In this document: in pieces, positions 43,649 to 58,600 of the stretch
Numbering within the stretch: the stretch's first letter is position 1
Layout: every line of letters begins with the position of its first letter
Assembly: GCA_026413225.1 (NCBI GenBank)
Contig: CM048575.1
Location: 3,314,001-3,378,000 of the forward strand
Length of the DNA: 64,000 nucleotides
From: Otis tarda
Lineage: Eukaryota; Chordata; Aves; Otidiformes; Otididae
Direction: 5' to 3'
Notes under the pieces: model-generated
What the model was told of the DNA's origin: nothing
The model's input: only the letters and a program-made list of their open reading frames with translations
Database searches by the model: none
Translations under genes and position numbers: made by a program

Positions 43649-46600
43649 CTGCAGAGTTCAGAAATATTTTGTTTTACAGAGCACAAGTGCTTTGCAGACC
43701 TAGTTTTGCATCAGGAATCAGTGGGGTTTGGTAGAACTGCTGAGTCATTATCAATTTTAAAGGTTTGTGAATTAAAATTATTACATATATAATAGGCATT
43801 TTGTAAGGCAAAATTATTCTAAAGGAAACTCAGGAAACAGGAGACTGGTTAACCACCCATTAAGTCATTCTATATCAGCCTCCCAGGAACAGCTGATTGC
43901 TTTTAACCCACTAAACAGCTCTTTCAGAATCACAAGACAATTCAGATTGGAAGGGACCACAGGGACAGCTATCAGATCAGACACGGCTGCTCAGGGCTTT
44001 ACTGTCAGATTCTGAAATTCTCCAAGTGCACAGACTGCACAGCCTTTCTGGGCAACTTCCACCAACGCGTGACTGATCTAATGGTGAAACAGTTTTTCCT
44101 CATACCCAGTCAGAACCTCTCTTATTTCAATTTATGCCCACTGTCTCATCCTCCCACCATGCACTTCAGTCAAGATCCTGTTTACATCTTCTTGATGAGG
44201 TTTTGCAGGTGCTGGCAGGCTGCTCTTAGGTCGCCCCGAAGCCTTCCCTTCTCCAGGCTGAACAAGCCCAACTCCTCCAGCCTCCTGACTTTCTTAGTGG
44301 CCCTCCACTAAACTCTCTCCAATTTATCAATGTCTTACTTGTACCGGGTGACCCAAAACTGCACAGAGTATTCTAGACGTGGTCTAACAAATGCCAAGTA
44401 AAGAGACGTAATCACTCCTCTCCATCTGCTGGCCGTGCTCTTACTCGTACAGCCCAGGACGCCGTTTGTCTTTCCTCTGCTGCCAGCGCACGCTGCCAGT
44501 TCACGTTCAGTTTGCTGTTCCCCAAGACCTCGCTAGCAGAGCTGCTCCCCAGCCGCTCAGTCCCCAACCTGTGTTACTGCCAGGAATTCCTAGATGCAGG
44601 ACTCTGCATTTCTCCTGGTCAAACCTCACCAGGTTCCTGTTGGCCTGCTCCTCCAGCCCAGGTCCCTGCGAACAGCAGTCCCACCCTCAAGTGTCTGTTC
44701 CTCCTAGTTTGGTGTCACCTGCAAACCCCACGAGAGTGCAGCGATGAGACTTACCTGAAAACGTGAGGAGAGTTACAAGAGCACAGGGATAAAGGGGAGC
44801 ACCGCTGGGCTGTAACTGCCACCAACATTTTTAATTATATGCTACCCATGAAACAATTTGCGATCACAATCACAAAAGACTCCAAGAGCAGTTAGGATGC
44901 AGCAGCACAGAGGAAACTTCAGCCTCTCTGCTCTCAGAAGCCATTTCAGACTCAGATGTGCAAAAGCAGGAAATTAAAATATCCCTCAACCCTTGGAAGC
45001 ATTGAAATGAGGCATCTTCACATAGAAAGTCTCTTCGGAGCAGATCAGTCAGAGCACCACTGACAGCCGTTCTCCAGACATCGACACAGGAATTCCTGCG
45101 GTGCAGCTGCACTGCAGCTCAACCCAGAAAGGCCAATGCTTTCCTTTTTGCATTGCGTTAGTTTAACACATTCAGTGCTACGTCTCTTTTGCATTTAGTT
45201 TGGGTTTGTTTAGCATGTGTTAGCTCTCCAGCTATGCAAGCAAATCCTGTGTTCTCCTCTATAAGGAGGAAAACTTCACTACCGAAGTGATGTTTATTTG
45301 TTGCATATTGCCACAACTGCTGAGCAGAACTGCAGGGCATTAGGGAGCAGCAGAAGGAAGTAAACACACCATTAAGTCCACCCAAAACATTAGTTGCTTT
45401 GCAAGCTGAGAAAACAGAAAGCTTAAGTCAGCAGGAAAAAAAAAATTAAGCTGCAGCAACCAGGGCCAAAGAACCAACAGGTACAAGTTTCTTAAGGACC
45501 AACTTGTACCTAGGGCTTGTACAAGGAAAGTGGGAAAACCCCGTGAGGTCTCCAACCACCCAGCAGAGCAGGCCAGCTGTGGTTTCCCCAAACACCTCCG
45601 ACTGACACGAGACTGTGGTTATTCTCTCTGAAGTCGGGACAGCTCTGTGGCACTACAGCCAATCTCAAAATGCAAGACAAGAGGTTTCAAAGGAAGAGTG
45701 GAAAGAAGAGATGCTGCAAATAACCCCTAGCTACCCCACAGTAACCTTGTGCCAAGAGGATTCTCCAGTTTATCCTGCAGGAAGCAGCACTGCTCTGTGA
45801 AAGGTCTGAGTGGTGTCTTCCTTCAGCCTACCTGGGTGAAAGCCTGCAGCCCTTCTGTAGATAATGCGCCAGTCTTCCTGCAGATGCCAAGAGGAGGCCA
45901 AAGTATGGGGGAGATGGCTTAATTGGTCTAGAGAGGAATTCAGGGTGATACTGAACACCAACGAAGAAAGGATGCTCTAAGAGAAGGAAACAGAAAATAT
46001 TAATGTCAAGTCTCTTAAGCCTGTGGCTGAACTGCAGATGGAAGTACTGATCACCTTGAAGCCCTGATGATGGAGAAGTGTCATTTCTATCCTGCCTTTT
46101 GTTCCTACATGGACAGGCAGGCAGCATTTTTTTAGTGTAATTTTACAGATGAATCATTCTGAGAGAGCCTGGACTGGTCCCGCACAAAAACCTGCTCAGT
46201 CACTCTCTGAACACTTTCCCTTGTAAATACCTACAGCCACAAACTAATTGCTTAGGCACTCACCTTCCAACTCAACCACTTCCATTCGCTCTCCCTCCTC
46301 ATCCTGGCCTACAAACTTCAAACCTTGCTCTTCAAAACACTTCTTCAATTCGGGATTGACCTAGAAGACCAGAAGCAAGAAATAACATAGTCTCTTGTGT
46401 CTGGCTTACACAGAAAAGCTCAATACCTACAACAGCATTTTTACCTCAAACCTGTGTCTATGTCTCTCTTCCAAAAAATCATGATCTCCATACAGCTTCC
46501 CTACAGCAAAAGGAAGACGACATTTCTTAGAGCAAATGCCAAACAGTCCGCATGATATTAACTCATCTCCATTTCACCACTCGAACAAAACTCTGCAAAC

Positions 46601-49600
46601 ACCTACCATTCAATGATGCTTCAGCACTCCCAGGTCTCACTTCCCCATACCCACCGTACCTGCATGTCATTCCCAGGAAACACTTCCAAAAGAGGTAAGA
46701 AATGCCTTACTCATGATCGAATTCTTGGTTTGGAAGAGTGTTCTTCTCTTGCCAAGCCTCATGGTCCCACCCATTTGCCCAGGATTATGTTCTGGCATGT
46801 CTATGACCTGCGAAAAGTATTCAGAGAGGGAGGTGGGACTGAGGGAGGAATAACAGTCCCATGCAGACTCTGAAAAATTATAACAGGGGAAAAAAAACCC
46901 ATCTATACAGAGAACAAGCAAACTACCCCAAGGAACGCTGTCTTGACAAGTTAGAGCAACAGAACCAGTTGAGTTAGTTGAGTTATTCTAGTGAAGGCTG
47001 CACAGAACACGGAGAAGGTTTGCAGGTATTCAGGAAGCTTCAGCATAGGAAGTGGTCTCAGCCAAAGCCTCCATAGATCCCACACACTAATACTGTGCTA
47101 TTTTCTGAACAAACAGGCAAGCAAATTTACAGAAACAAAATCCCCAAATCAGAATCACTTATACTTTAAAAAGAAATCAGCTTGTGAAGTTATTTATCAA
47201 GCTTCTTCCTTTTGAGTAGCATTATAAATTCTAGCAGAAGCGGTCGTTACGGCGGGCGCTGGACAAGGCACGCAGAGCCTGCAGCCTAAGAAATGCAGAT
47301 TCAGAGATCTGTCCATAGGTGTTCCAAGGATTTAATTTCTGTCTGTGTTAATTTCTGAGATCAAAATTAAACAGTTAGGCAGTGGAATCTGGATATCACC
47401 AAATCTTTACAGTTTACTCTGTGAAATCAGTTAGCTTTTAAACTGCCTTTTATGGACCTATTAGAAAATGCTTTGGTTTACAAAAATGTGTAATTAAAAC
47501 AAAACAACAAAAAAATACTAGTGTTTCACCTATAATAAGCACTGCAATCTTCTATGAAGCAGCAACTGCCATATAGTCGACTAGGCAAATACATTTTCTC
47601 TTCAGATTAGTATCTGAATGGAATTAGTATCTGATGGAAGACAAAAGCCACAAGACGTAACAATCCAAGCTCTGAACCGCACCAACAGGCGCGTGCGGAG
47701 AAGACCGTCTCAGTAAGGATATTACAAGCGAGTCATCATAAACTCACCACGGGATGAGCGGTTTTGGGATCAAATTCTGTCGAGTTCGCATCTGCAACGT
47801 AACGTTCCTCAATTAGAAACACAAAGTCCCTCGCAGTGCGAGGTGCATTTCCAGGACCTCCCCCAGGCACAGCTGTGTCTCATCCCCGTGCTCCCGGCAA
47901 GCGGCAACCTCAACTGAGCTGAGCCGCTCACCTGCGCAGAGCTGCCAGTGCAGCCTCTGTCAGCACTGCTTGGCAGCAATTTCTGAGACTGCCTGGAGGT
48001 TGCAATCTTAGGGCAACTAGTCCAGTGCAATCAGCGACGAAAGCAAGGGTCTTTCAGGAAAAGTACGCATTCAACAGCTTAGAGTATTTTAAATAAAGCC
48101 GGGGAGGGGAGAGGGAGCAGAAGTACTCTGAGAAATACATCTTCCCCTACCTTCGCTACTAGTAAGACTCAGACTTAGGCCAAGAAACTAAATTTAGCAC
48201 TCTGAAGGGCGTTTTGACAACAGGGACCCAGTCAATTCAAGCAGTGGAGCCCAGAAAGCAATTCGACCCTGCAATTGCCTGGTCAGCTGAATTGCTTTTT
48301 CGTCTTCATTCCCACTGGCTATAAAGTGAATTTAGGATGTCTGGCACACATAGGCAGAACTCCACGGAGGTCTTTTATTCAGGAGCTGAGCCTCACTCTA
48401 AGCAACAGAAAGTTTTCTGTCATTACAAGCATGCCTTCCTCCACTGATTTTTATTTTAACAGGATAAAGAAATTGTTCTTTTTCCTTTAAATTAGCAAAG
48501 GAGATGGGGAATTTTACAGGCCTAAAAAAAAAATTAAATCTAGCTACCAATGAAAAATTAAAAGTTACTGGTATTTAACAAGTTATAGGTATTACTCAAG
48601 CGAAGGAACAACCAAAACCCAGGAAGAGTTCTGTGCAATTACCTTGCCAACCAAGAACACTGCGTGCAAACTCCACAACTGCTAACTGCATTCCTAAACA
48701 AACTCCTGCGGGAGGCAAGGCAGAACACAGACCAAGTCAGGACAAGGACCACTGAGCCCGCGTGGCAAAGCACACACCCCTTCACAGAGCAGTCCCGAGT
48801 CAGAGGAAAACCTGGGTGAGACAGAGCTTTGACTTAGATTTAGGGGCCTGTTCACTCTGCACCAAGTAGTTCTGACAAGTTTTACTCCACACCTCCCTTC
48901 CCCATCCACTCTGCTCACACAACATTTCCAGTCTCTCTCTACGTCCATTTCATTTAAAACGCAGTCACATATTTCTCCGTGCCAAGATCACCACAGCCTC
49001 CTCTGAAACTTTCTCCAAGACTCCTACCCCCTCGTTATAAAGATTCCACGTCATCACATCCCAACCAACTCCGACCACTTCAGAGCTAGCTACAGAAGAT
49101 GGCTGCATTACCCAGTGAAGCTGAGCACAGATCACTGCCTTCCTCAGCCTTCTTCAGAATTGTACGTTCTATATACTAACGAAGATCAGATCTCTTGCTG
49201 CAAACCAGGCTGTTATTCAACCTCCTCCTTCTTATGGATGAAATACGTTTCTCACCTAAGAAGGGTTTTTTCTGTTTTCTTGCCCAGGAAATAGCTTGAA
49301 TTTTGCCTTCTGTCCCTCGAACACCAAATCCACCAGGAACCAGAACTCCACTGCATGAGGATGAAAAAATTCCATTCACATGGGGCTCACCAGCGTGGTT
49401 CCTCCCGACCATGTACCATCTCTCTCCTGTAAGATCTTGGACTTGCAAGACCTCACTCCTGAAAACGGCTTTGAGGTAGCCTATGCGACAAGGTCTGTCT
49501 GCAGCAGTTTCCGTGTGACTTCACACAAGCCAACACATAAAATGTCACAGAGTTTTTCTGGGAAACATTTTATAAACGCACATTTCACCTTCCTGAGAAA

Positions 49601-52600
49601 TACAATGCAGGTTACAACACTACAATGGTTCACATTGCATGACTCTCATGCTCTGCATCAAACATGTTTGCAAACATAGGAGGAAGTTGCTGGCTGCAGT
49701 GTCAAGTTGTCCTAGCTGCAGGCACAAGCACACAAAATTCTGCAGGAGGTTCTTTGTTTTCCTAGTGTTACCCAAAGCCTGCATCCCTGAAGGCTAACAA
49801 GCCCCATTTGTTCTTGTTTTCTGAGCTAATGCTTTTTCCCTTCTCATGCTTTCTTCCTAAAGAACTTCATACCACATTTACACCTCCCCTCCTCTCTCTT
49901 TGCCTTTAACAGCCTTTGCCAGTGCCTATCCTTTCCTCCCCTTATTTCCTCTCACCGTTTCCCCACTAAGCCTGTGAGTATCCTCATGTGCACGATCACC
50001 TCCCCTGCTGCTGCCTTTCACAAACTCCCTCACTTTGTAAACAATTCTTCATTTTACATCTCGTCCTATTTGGGGCAGTGTCAGAGCACACTGGTGCAGT
50101 GCCTAAGAAAACAGTCTCCAGTGCGGCTCTTAATTCCAGCTGTCAATAGCAGCAAGTTTATCAGACATGCTCCGAAGAAACAGCCAGAGTGTAAGAGTCT
50201 TACTCAGCACCACACAGCTTCTGCCAGGCTTCATGGTATCGGACAGGTTCTTCCTTCAGAGTATCTGGCTCCAAGTCAGCAGAGTCAATATACTGGGAAG
50301 AAATCCAAAAAAGGATGATGAGATACTGCCACAAGAGTGTAAATATAGGGTCGTCTTAATTCTTATTAAATTAAGATACCATCATTCCTCCTGGATAGTT
50401 CTGGATTTGTTTCCTACTGGATAATTGCGTGTTTTTTTCTGGACTGATCTGTTTGCTAGTCAACAAAACTGCTTTCCCCCACCATCCTACTACCAATGCA
50501 CAAACAGAAACCATGGGGGTTTTTTATGTCTTCCCCTCTCTGCAGCTTTGCTGTGATGTCCATGAAGTCCACAAGACCCAAACTCATTAAGTGTGAAGTC
50601 TTAATGGAGCACAGCGAGATGGGAACACACAGCTATGCAGACAAAAACAACCACACAGCAAGAAAAAAAATCTGAATCACTATCTCATCAAATGTACATC
50701 ATTTCATCTTCAAGAGATGCTAAAGAACAAATAGTATACGGTGAAACACAGGCTGTTTCAATTAAAGGAGGTACAACCGATGCTACGTGGAAAAAACTTG
50801 CAAAATTTCCAGTTTCTCACCTCCAGTATTCCAGTATCTCTGAACTTCTGAATGTTCTGGCAGTCTGCTAAGCCTTTTGAACAACCATTTTTTTGTCCTC
50901 CCTCCGATTTTTTATTTTTTAAGGCTGGAATACTGCTAAACAGTTCTTTAACCCAACGTAAGATCTCCATGTGCAGGGCTCGCAGAACCATACAAATACA
51001 GTTGTGTCAGGAACACGCAAGGTTTTTCCCTTCACCAGTTTTACTTGTTTTTCTTCTTTTCTACTGATAAGTTCAACTTGTAAGTTGAAAAGTAACCCAA
51101 ACATAGAACAGTGCTCTTATAAAGCAAGCACCTATTTCTATGACTCACCATCATCATGAAACCATTGGATATTTTAAAAGAATATTTAAATTAAAGTAAA
51201 ATTTCTGACAACAGATACATATTTCACTTCTTCAGAGCATCTAGCTATAACAAAGACCCTTACAAGCTCCTGTGCAACCAAATCAGCCTTAAAGCATTAA
51301 TAAAGCTGAGGCAGAAGCATCACAAAACCTGTGAGTACCACAAAGTTAAGAGCAGCAACCCTAAAAAAAAAAAAAAAAACACCCAAGAAAACCCCACTTT
51401 CAACAACTGCCAGAGAAATTAAAGGAAACAGTGCTCTCCTCAAATATATCTACCACTCTATCACAGTTCAGTATGCTACACTGAGCACTGAAAAGTTCCC
51501 ATCAATTACAGAGACACCTTGTATATCTTACAGGATGAGAGGCTAGTTGGCTCTGAAGCTGATTTATGCCTGACAAGAGATGTTTTCATGCCGTAATCCA
51601 AGGACAATTTTCAAGTTCACTGGCTGAATCAACTCTCCCTCACTGTCTATGGGTTTGTGAAAAAACCTGAAGATGGGTAGCACTGTAGATGGAAGGAGAG
51701 CTGGGGGGGGGCAGTTTACACACACACACGAACACACCCTCTCCTCTACCTTAATGTCAAGTTTGTGGTTGATCGCCAGTGCAGAATGCTCCAGTGCTTT
51801 AATAACAGACGCGTAGGAATCTGAAAACTTGGTGTATTTGCCAACAAGCGCAATGGAACACGTTTCAAGGAGACGGTCATACCTAAACAAAACCAAAACA
51901 CAAGGGTTACTTCACCATTAACAGGAAATGGAGGAAAGAATCACTTACATTCTATCCAGCTTTTCAAGTAACATAAACAGCTGGGCTCTTGAAAGTCTGT
52001 TCAACTACAGAGATGATGACTTTAGAAGAGATGACGTTTTATAATAATTATGACTTTAAAACATCAAAGTAAGATTAAAAGAAAAAAAAAAAAACAAACA
52101 GTGACAAACAGTTGCAGAAAGTCATGTATAAATTATCTCATGTCTCCTTATGCAGAAAAGCCACTTTGAGTAGATCCAAATTGGCTTTCCAGGAAGCTGT
52201 ACCAGATTCATAGTTTGCAGTAAACTATTAGGAGAGAGGATCAAAGAACAACCCTGCATATGTTTATACTGCACAGCAGCTTCCCACACTACTTCTGACT
52301 GAGTTCACTCCAGCAGCTAGACCGACAGAAAGGACTTCTATAGTCCTAAGGCTGTGCTGCCTACGCTGTCAATCCTTTTTCAATCTGCTTTTCAATCCTC
52401 ACCCGGCAGCATGGGACTTACACAGCATTCTTGGCTACAGCTAAGAGATTGTTTAAAGTGTATTTCAGAATTGCTAAGTATCTTCCACCAAGCTGGAAGG
52501 GGCTTCCCTGTCAAAAGAAAATGTTCTTGACAGTGGTGGCTTGTGTCGTGCATATAAAGGGAAACATCTGGTCTTGAACACTGATTTTGGATAAGGACAA

Positions 52601-55600
52601 ATGTATTTCAGGCTTCAGAAAGGGTCTGAATACCAACTTAAAAGATTCAATCCACTATTTCCCCACAAACGTGGAGCTGTTTTTTGTTTTTTTTTTTCTT
52701 GCAGGGAAGAAACATGTCCTAGAGTTCTCAGACAGAACAGATACAGAACAGTTGTGTCACCTGCTTGAAAGCATACTCAAAAGACATTTTAATTGACACT
52801 CCTGATGACTCCTACATACGCCTACAAAAGGATTTCAATACTTTTTATGTTTTCTGCGTAAAAAGAGAGAGCAGAGCTGTCCACCTTTCCATTACTTCAA
52901 ACTGGTTTTGAGGTAGACAGTACACTACCAACACAAGATAAGGAACTCAATAGTGCTATCTCACAGCATTCTCACGTTAATGAATCTTTTTCAAACAGTT
53001 CAACATCCAGGAAGAAAATGTATTTTTGTGGTAAAAAGAGAAAAAAATTTGACCGCATAAGAACACATGAGGAACACGAAGTATCACCTCATAACCAACA
53101 ACAGAAACTAATCCAGAGTCTTAACTCAAACTACACCCAGCAGTGCACCTCACCTGTCAGCCATTTCCTTCCACTTCATGAGCGTCCTCCTGGGCTGCCT
53201 CTCAATGGGAAGGTCAAGCCTGTGTCTGAAGTAGTCAACAACTCCCTGTTCCTCTAACAACAGAGGAACCCGGTAGATAGAGGAGACATCATGAACACAG
53301 ATGACCTGTTCATAAAATATAAATGTCATTAAAATAGATCTAAGTGCCCGTGCAATTATTTTTAGAAAGATATTCAGAGAGCTTATCTCTAGCAGACAAC
53401 CATTTGACCACCTGAACTTCCAGGAAACAACAACTGTTGAACAACATAATGACATTTGAACAGCCCAGTACTAGTTTCCACATACTCGAAAAGCTCATCC
53501 TTCAACACTTCCCAGGCATTTCTGCTCACGGGAGCTCCCTGGGAGGGGCTATAACACGATAACCTCGCAGTAAGAAAGTCAGCTGCTATGCAAGTTCCGT
53601 GAGCGCACAGCAAAGTTCAAAGAACACTTTAAGAGAGACATCTCCCGTGATACAGCCTTCTCAGTACTCTGAATTGAAGCTACGGTTAAACTGCCACAAG
53701 CCCAGCTTCCCCGTCTGCCATCACTGTCGTGCTTAACCAGGGCTCCCAGTTTGATTAAAGCCCAGGAAATCCGTGATCTCAATAGATGAATAAATTTTAC
53801 AGGGGGTCCTTCATCAAAATTAGGATTAAACAACTATGAGCAAGGAACTCCTAAGTCAATGAGGAATATCTACATCAACCATTCCAGTTCACTGAAACGG
53901 ACTTCCTCGGAAAAGGAAAGACAGCTCTGGACAACTGTCACCTGTCCATCAAGAATGACACTGTACTTTAAGGATCAAAAATATACTGGCACAACTATTT
54001 TTAAATCCTCATTTCTCCTGCCTCACATGAAAGTAGAGTTCAGCACTGCACCAGTAAAACTCCCTATGCTGCAAATTTTTCTCCATTATAATCAATAGCA
54101 CTTACTTCTCAGTTCAAGTCCAGCTGCAGTCAGAGAAACAACTATATAAAATTGCATTAAACTTCCAGGAAAGTGAATGAGAAGAGCCAACTAAATTTCA
54201 GTTCCTGGCCAACAAGAGGTAGATATTGTACTGCTGACAAATCAGGATCATTGCCAGGTAATTCTGAATGTAACAGCTGAAACTGCAAGACTCTGTTTGA
54301 TCCCACTGTACTGGAAATTAATAAAAATTTCTTGACAGAGCCCGGAATTGTGAAGTGATACTCAGTCTCTCACAAAAAGACAAAATTTTTAAAAGTCCCA
54401 GCTGGACTAGAAAGTTCTAATATTTATCCTACAGGCTGTTTGATTATTTTCCAAGGTCTACCTCTGACTATGCTACGCAAAGTAGTCTCAAGATTAAAAA
54501 AATAAAAAAAAAAATCGTGCCGATATGGACTTTTTGCACATCACGTAACATTTAAATGAAGTAATGCGTCTCTCAAACATCATTTCAACTTTTCTGTGCA
54601 GTCTTGGGCAGAAGAATAATATTGTGACAAAAGCACTGTACAGAACACATTCATGTATCCTTTAAACCTAATTTTGGGCAACCACTCTTTATCCTGCAAT
54701 ACTGAAAAATCTCATTCTTCTGGATTCACAGAAGGAATGTGGAAGGATAACTAATGTCAAAACCAGCTACTCAGAAAACACCTTGGATTCCATACAATTC
54801 TCTAAGCCTACGCTAACTACTTTATAATAAAACCTGGGTGCTGGCATAAAAAGGACTATTTTTGCAATGGTTACCGACAGTCCTTACCTATGTAAGACAA
54901 AATTCATTCAAATGAATTATACAGCTAACAAAAGGCACAGCTAGAACACAAAACCACTATATGCTCAGATAAAACTCCACTCAGCATTTGACAAACAGCT
55001 AGAATATTTATTGCAAGGAAGTGCAGACAGAAATCTTTACCTGTTCTGGTTCAACATGACAGAACATGGAAATCTTTTCTTTTACTGAGGTATCCAATGG
55101 AGTGGAGCACCTGCAAACAATCTAATGGAACAGCAGCGTCAAGATTGTGAAGTAAAACAGAAGTACTCAGACATTCATGTAACAAACCTCTCTAAAAAAA
55201 GCTGTCTTTCTGCAGTCTCCATGACTTGGGGAAAAAACCCAACTCAGTTAGTTTTACTTCTTTATTACCAATATACAAGAGCTCTCAACCTAAGCATTAA
55301 TTAGAATGGGATGTTGTTGCAACATATCAGTACCACATTTTTAAATTGAAAGCCATGCAGCAAACCTTACCAGATCTGGTGAGAGACCAAGACCTCTGAG
55401 TTCACGAACACTGTTTTGGGTGGGTTTAGTCTTCTGCTCTCCTGTAGAGCTTGGCTGGTCAGAGAAGAGCAGAAGTTGGTATATCAATTATGATGATATA
55501 TAGCAATGACTTATCAGGCTAATCAGGACTCTCCACTCCATTCATTGTGTAAAAACTTTGACTCAGTTCCTAGACAATTCACATGAACTTCAAATACCCC

Positions 55601-58600
55601 TGTACACCAGCATTTTAATCTCAAAGACTGAAAGCAACCGGCAGAAACCAGAGTTCACATCTGTACAGTAAGTGGGTATGCATTATAGCGAGGGAAGGAG
55701 AAAGCAGAAATCCTAAGGTTTTTACCCACTGCTCCCTCCAAATGCCTAATATTTATATTTCTAATTTTTTCTCTGTAAATCACCTGGCAGGGTCAGAACG
55801 GGAAAGGAAGAGACAGAGAGAAGAAGAGAACAAAGACTGATCTGCACTCCAGTAACTATCAAGGTGCTCTGCCAAATCCAGTTACAAGACAAGGAAAACT
55901 CATGCTCTCCAGTCCTATTAACATAACCATGGAAGAATTTTTTCAGCAGTGACTCCTGCAATAGAGATTTTCTTCTGTTTAATTTTGACTGTAAATTGTC
56001 TCCAAAACCAGAGCACATAATCCAGAGAGGAGGTCATATCAGGCATCATATAGCATAAAACATCTTTATATGCTTTTGGTATTAACTGGAGTTCACCCCA
56101 TCTACTTGGCACACAAGGATATTTTGACTCTTATGGCTTACATAGCAGTCAGATGCGAGAGTCTATGGAATTATGTTAAAGACCAAAACACACATTAAAA
56201 ATATCATCTGGGGGAAAACAAAAGATTATGCTTCAAAACACAGTATTGTTTTGAAATTACAAACGTAGCCCAAGCTATTTCATTAACTACAGCTAATGTA
56301 AATCTTGGGTGGAAAGGGAAAGCACATAGCAACAGAAGTATTAAAGAACTCCAGGAAAAGTTTGGAATATGATCTTATTAATAAGTCCAAATGGCTGTGA
56401 AGAGTGACTGTATCACTGAGTTTTATATTAGCTTTGAGGAAATGAAGGGCTATGCAAACGAAGGGAAACTGAAAGTTTTCAGCCCTAGAAAGCAAGTTTA
56501 CCCGTAAAAGCTAAGAGACAATTCCATAGAGAAGAACAGCAGTTAAAGATGCAAAGTTGTATTTGCTGCAACTCCCAACTATTTACTACACATTTACACA
56601 CTTTGAGAAGTTTCTGTTCGCTTCTTGCAAACCTTTTAAAATACGCAACCATAAATCCTCTGCATTTCTTCCAGAAGTTTCTATATGATGACCCTTAAAG
56701 GTCCCTTCCTACCCAAACTATTCTATGATTCTATACGTAGAAATAGAAGTTTAACAGTGCCTACAGATATAGCATTTCAGAAACACATATTTACAAAGCA
56801 GGTTTTGGATTACAGAAGCCTCTGACCACCAAAACATTTTGGGTCCTTACCTGGGGAACTAGACTGACATGTATGTTGCAAAAATTCTCTCTTTTGGCTT
56901 TGAACTGGAACTGGCGGAAAGCTTCAATGAAAGGCATGCTTTCAATATCGCCGACCGTCCCACCGAGCTAAAAGAGACAGCGACATTTAGAATTAAAGTT
57001 AGTACCCAAACACCACCTACTGCAGTTGTACGCTAAAGCACGCGAAAACATACATAAAAGGACACTAAAACATCTCCACAGCACCTCCCTCCGACCCCCT
57101 AAAAGCAGCATTGTTAACATGAAGAGCACCAGGATTTATCAGTTGCATGCACATCCATAGCCTCCACTCCACCCCAACTATTGTGTTACCTTCACGATTT
57201 CCCCAAAATTCAAAAAGCCATAAGAAAAACAGCTTCTCGTATGGGTAGCCTCTCTCCAGGGACATTAGCTTTACTTTGATTCTCTCTTCAGGGAAAACAC
57301 TATCATTTACGAACCAAGAAGCAGAACTGATGTTAAATTTTAGCGATCATATAGAGTGGGTTTGGACACATGCAGGAACAGAGACACAAGGCATTCTTTG
57401 GAGCACTGACAGCCTCCTGTGTGTTGTTAGACAGTGCCTCTAGATACTTCAGGATCCAGGCTTGCGAATCCTGGAACAGAAACTACCACTCAAGCTGGAG
57501 GGAGAGTCCTAAGACACAACGACCCGGGCACTCTGGCAAGCTCCCTCTCCTGCGTTAGCACATCCTACCAGCCACCTCAGCAGCACTGTCTCGGAGCCTT
57601 CGTCCTACTCTGTCTCCTCTGGCAGCACAAGAAACTGCAAGGGGTTTGTCACCACTAACTTGTGCCATTCTCTTTTCCAGGTCTGTGCCTGGACTAGCCG
57701 CTCCAAGGCTCCCTTTACTCCTAAGGAGGAAAGAGGTGCTTCCAGAGGGCTATTTACCTGCCCTCCCTCCATCCACCAAGGAAGAGGAGAGCACAACATG
57801 ACTAACTCAGACTTTGCCACATGAAGTTACAAGACCTAAAATTTGCTCCAGACTAATTCACATTACAGTAGAGAGCAAAGCATCTCAAAATATGTAACTG
57901 TCCAAGACCTAAGTCTTTCTACGTGCAGATTCAGACACAGAGGATTCAAAAGATTTGACTGAATAAGTGATGCTAGCAAGAGGGATTTTTAACCAACTCA
58001 ACAACATGCAAAGCTGAACTTCACCGTTAAAAAAAAAAAATTACTGTGCAAAATACATGTAGAGTCCAGATTACTCCATACAAGAAGCAAAACTGTTTTG
58101 TTTTTTTTTTTTTTCCTGCAAGAGCTACAAACCTCAATCACACAAACTTGGGGTTCAACACCATCTTCATCTACAGGAATTTGTGCCTGCCTCATTACCC
58201 ATTCTTGTATCGCATCTGTGATGTGGGGAACAACTGAAAGAGAAATCCAGGCAAGGGTTAAAGCCACAACCCACACACGTTTCTCCCTCTAACTCATTAC
58301 AGAGCAAATTACTGAAAATAGCTAGCCAGTGCTTCCCATATGACTTGAGCACTAACTTGTGTCTTTAAAGAAATCTGCATTTTTGAAATGACTATTCTTG
58401 GCTGTGACTTTCAAGCAAAGTGCCTTGGCAGGAAATGTAATCCTGCCTCAAACACATGTAAGCAATGTTTCCTTTAGGCTGGAAGATTCAAGTACAAACA
58501 GTTCTTTGCTGTAAGCAGAGAATGTTACTCTGTTTTAAGCTGCCTGTAAAAATCCTTATCCAAACCAGCTGAGGAGGATATTTAAAAAGGGAAGGGACTG

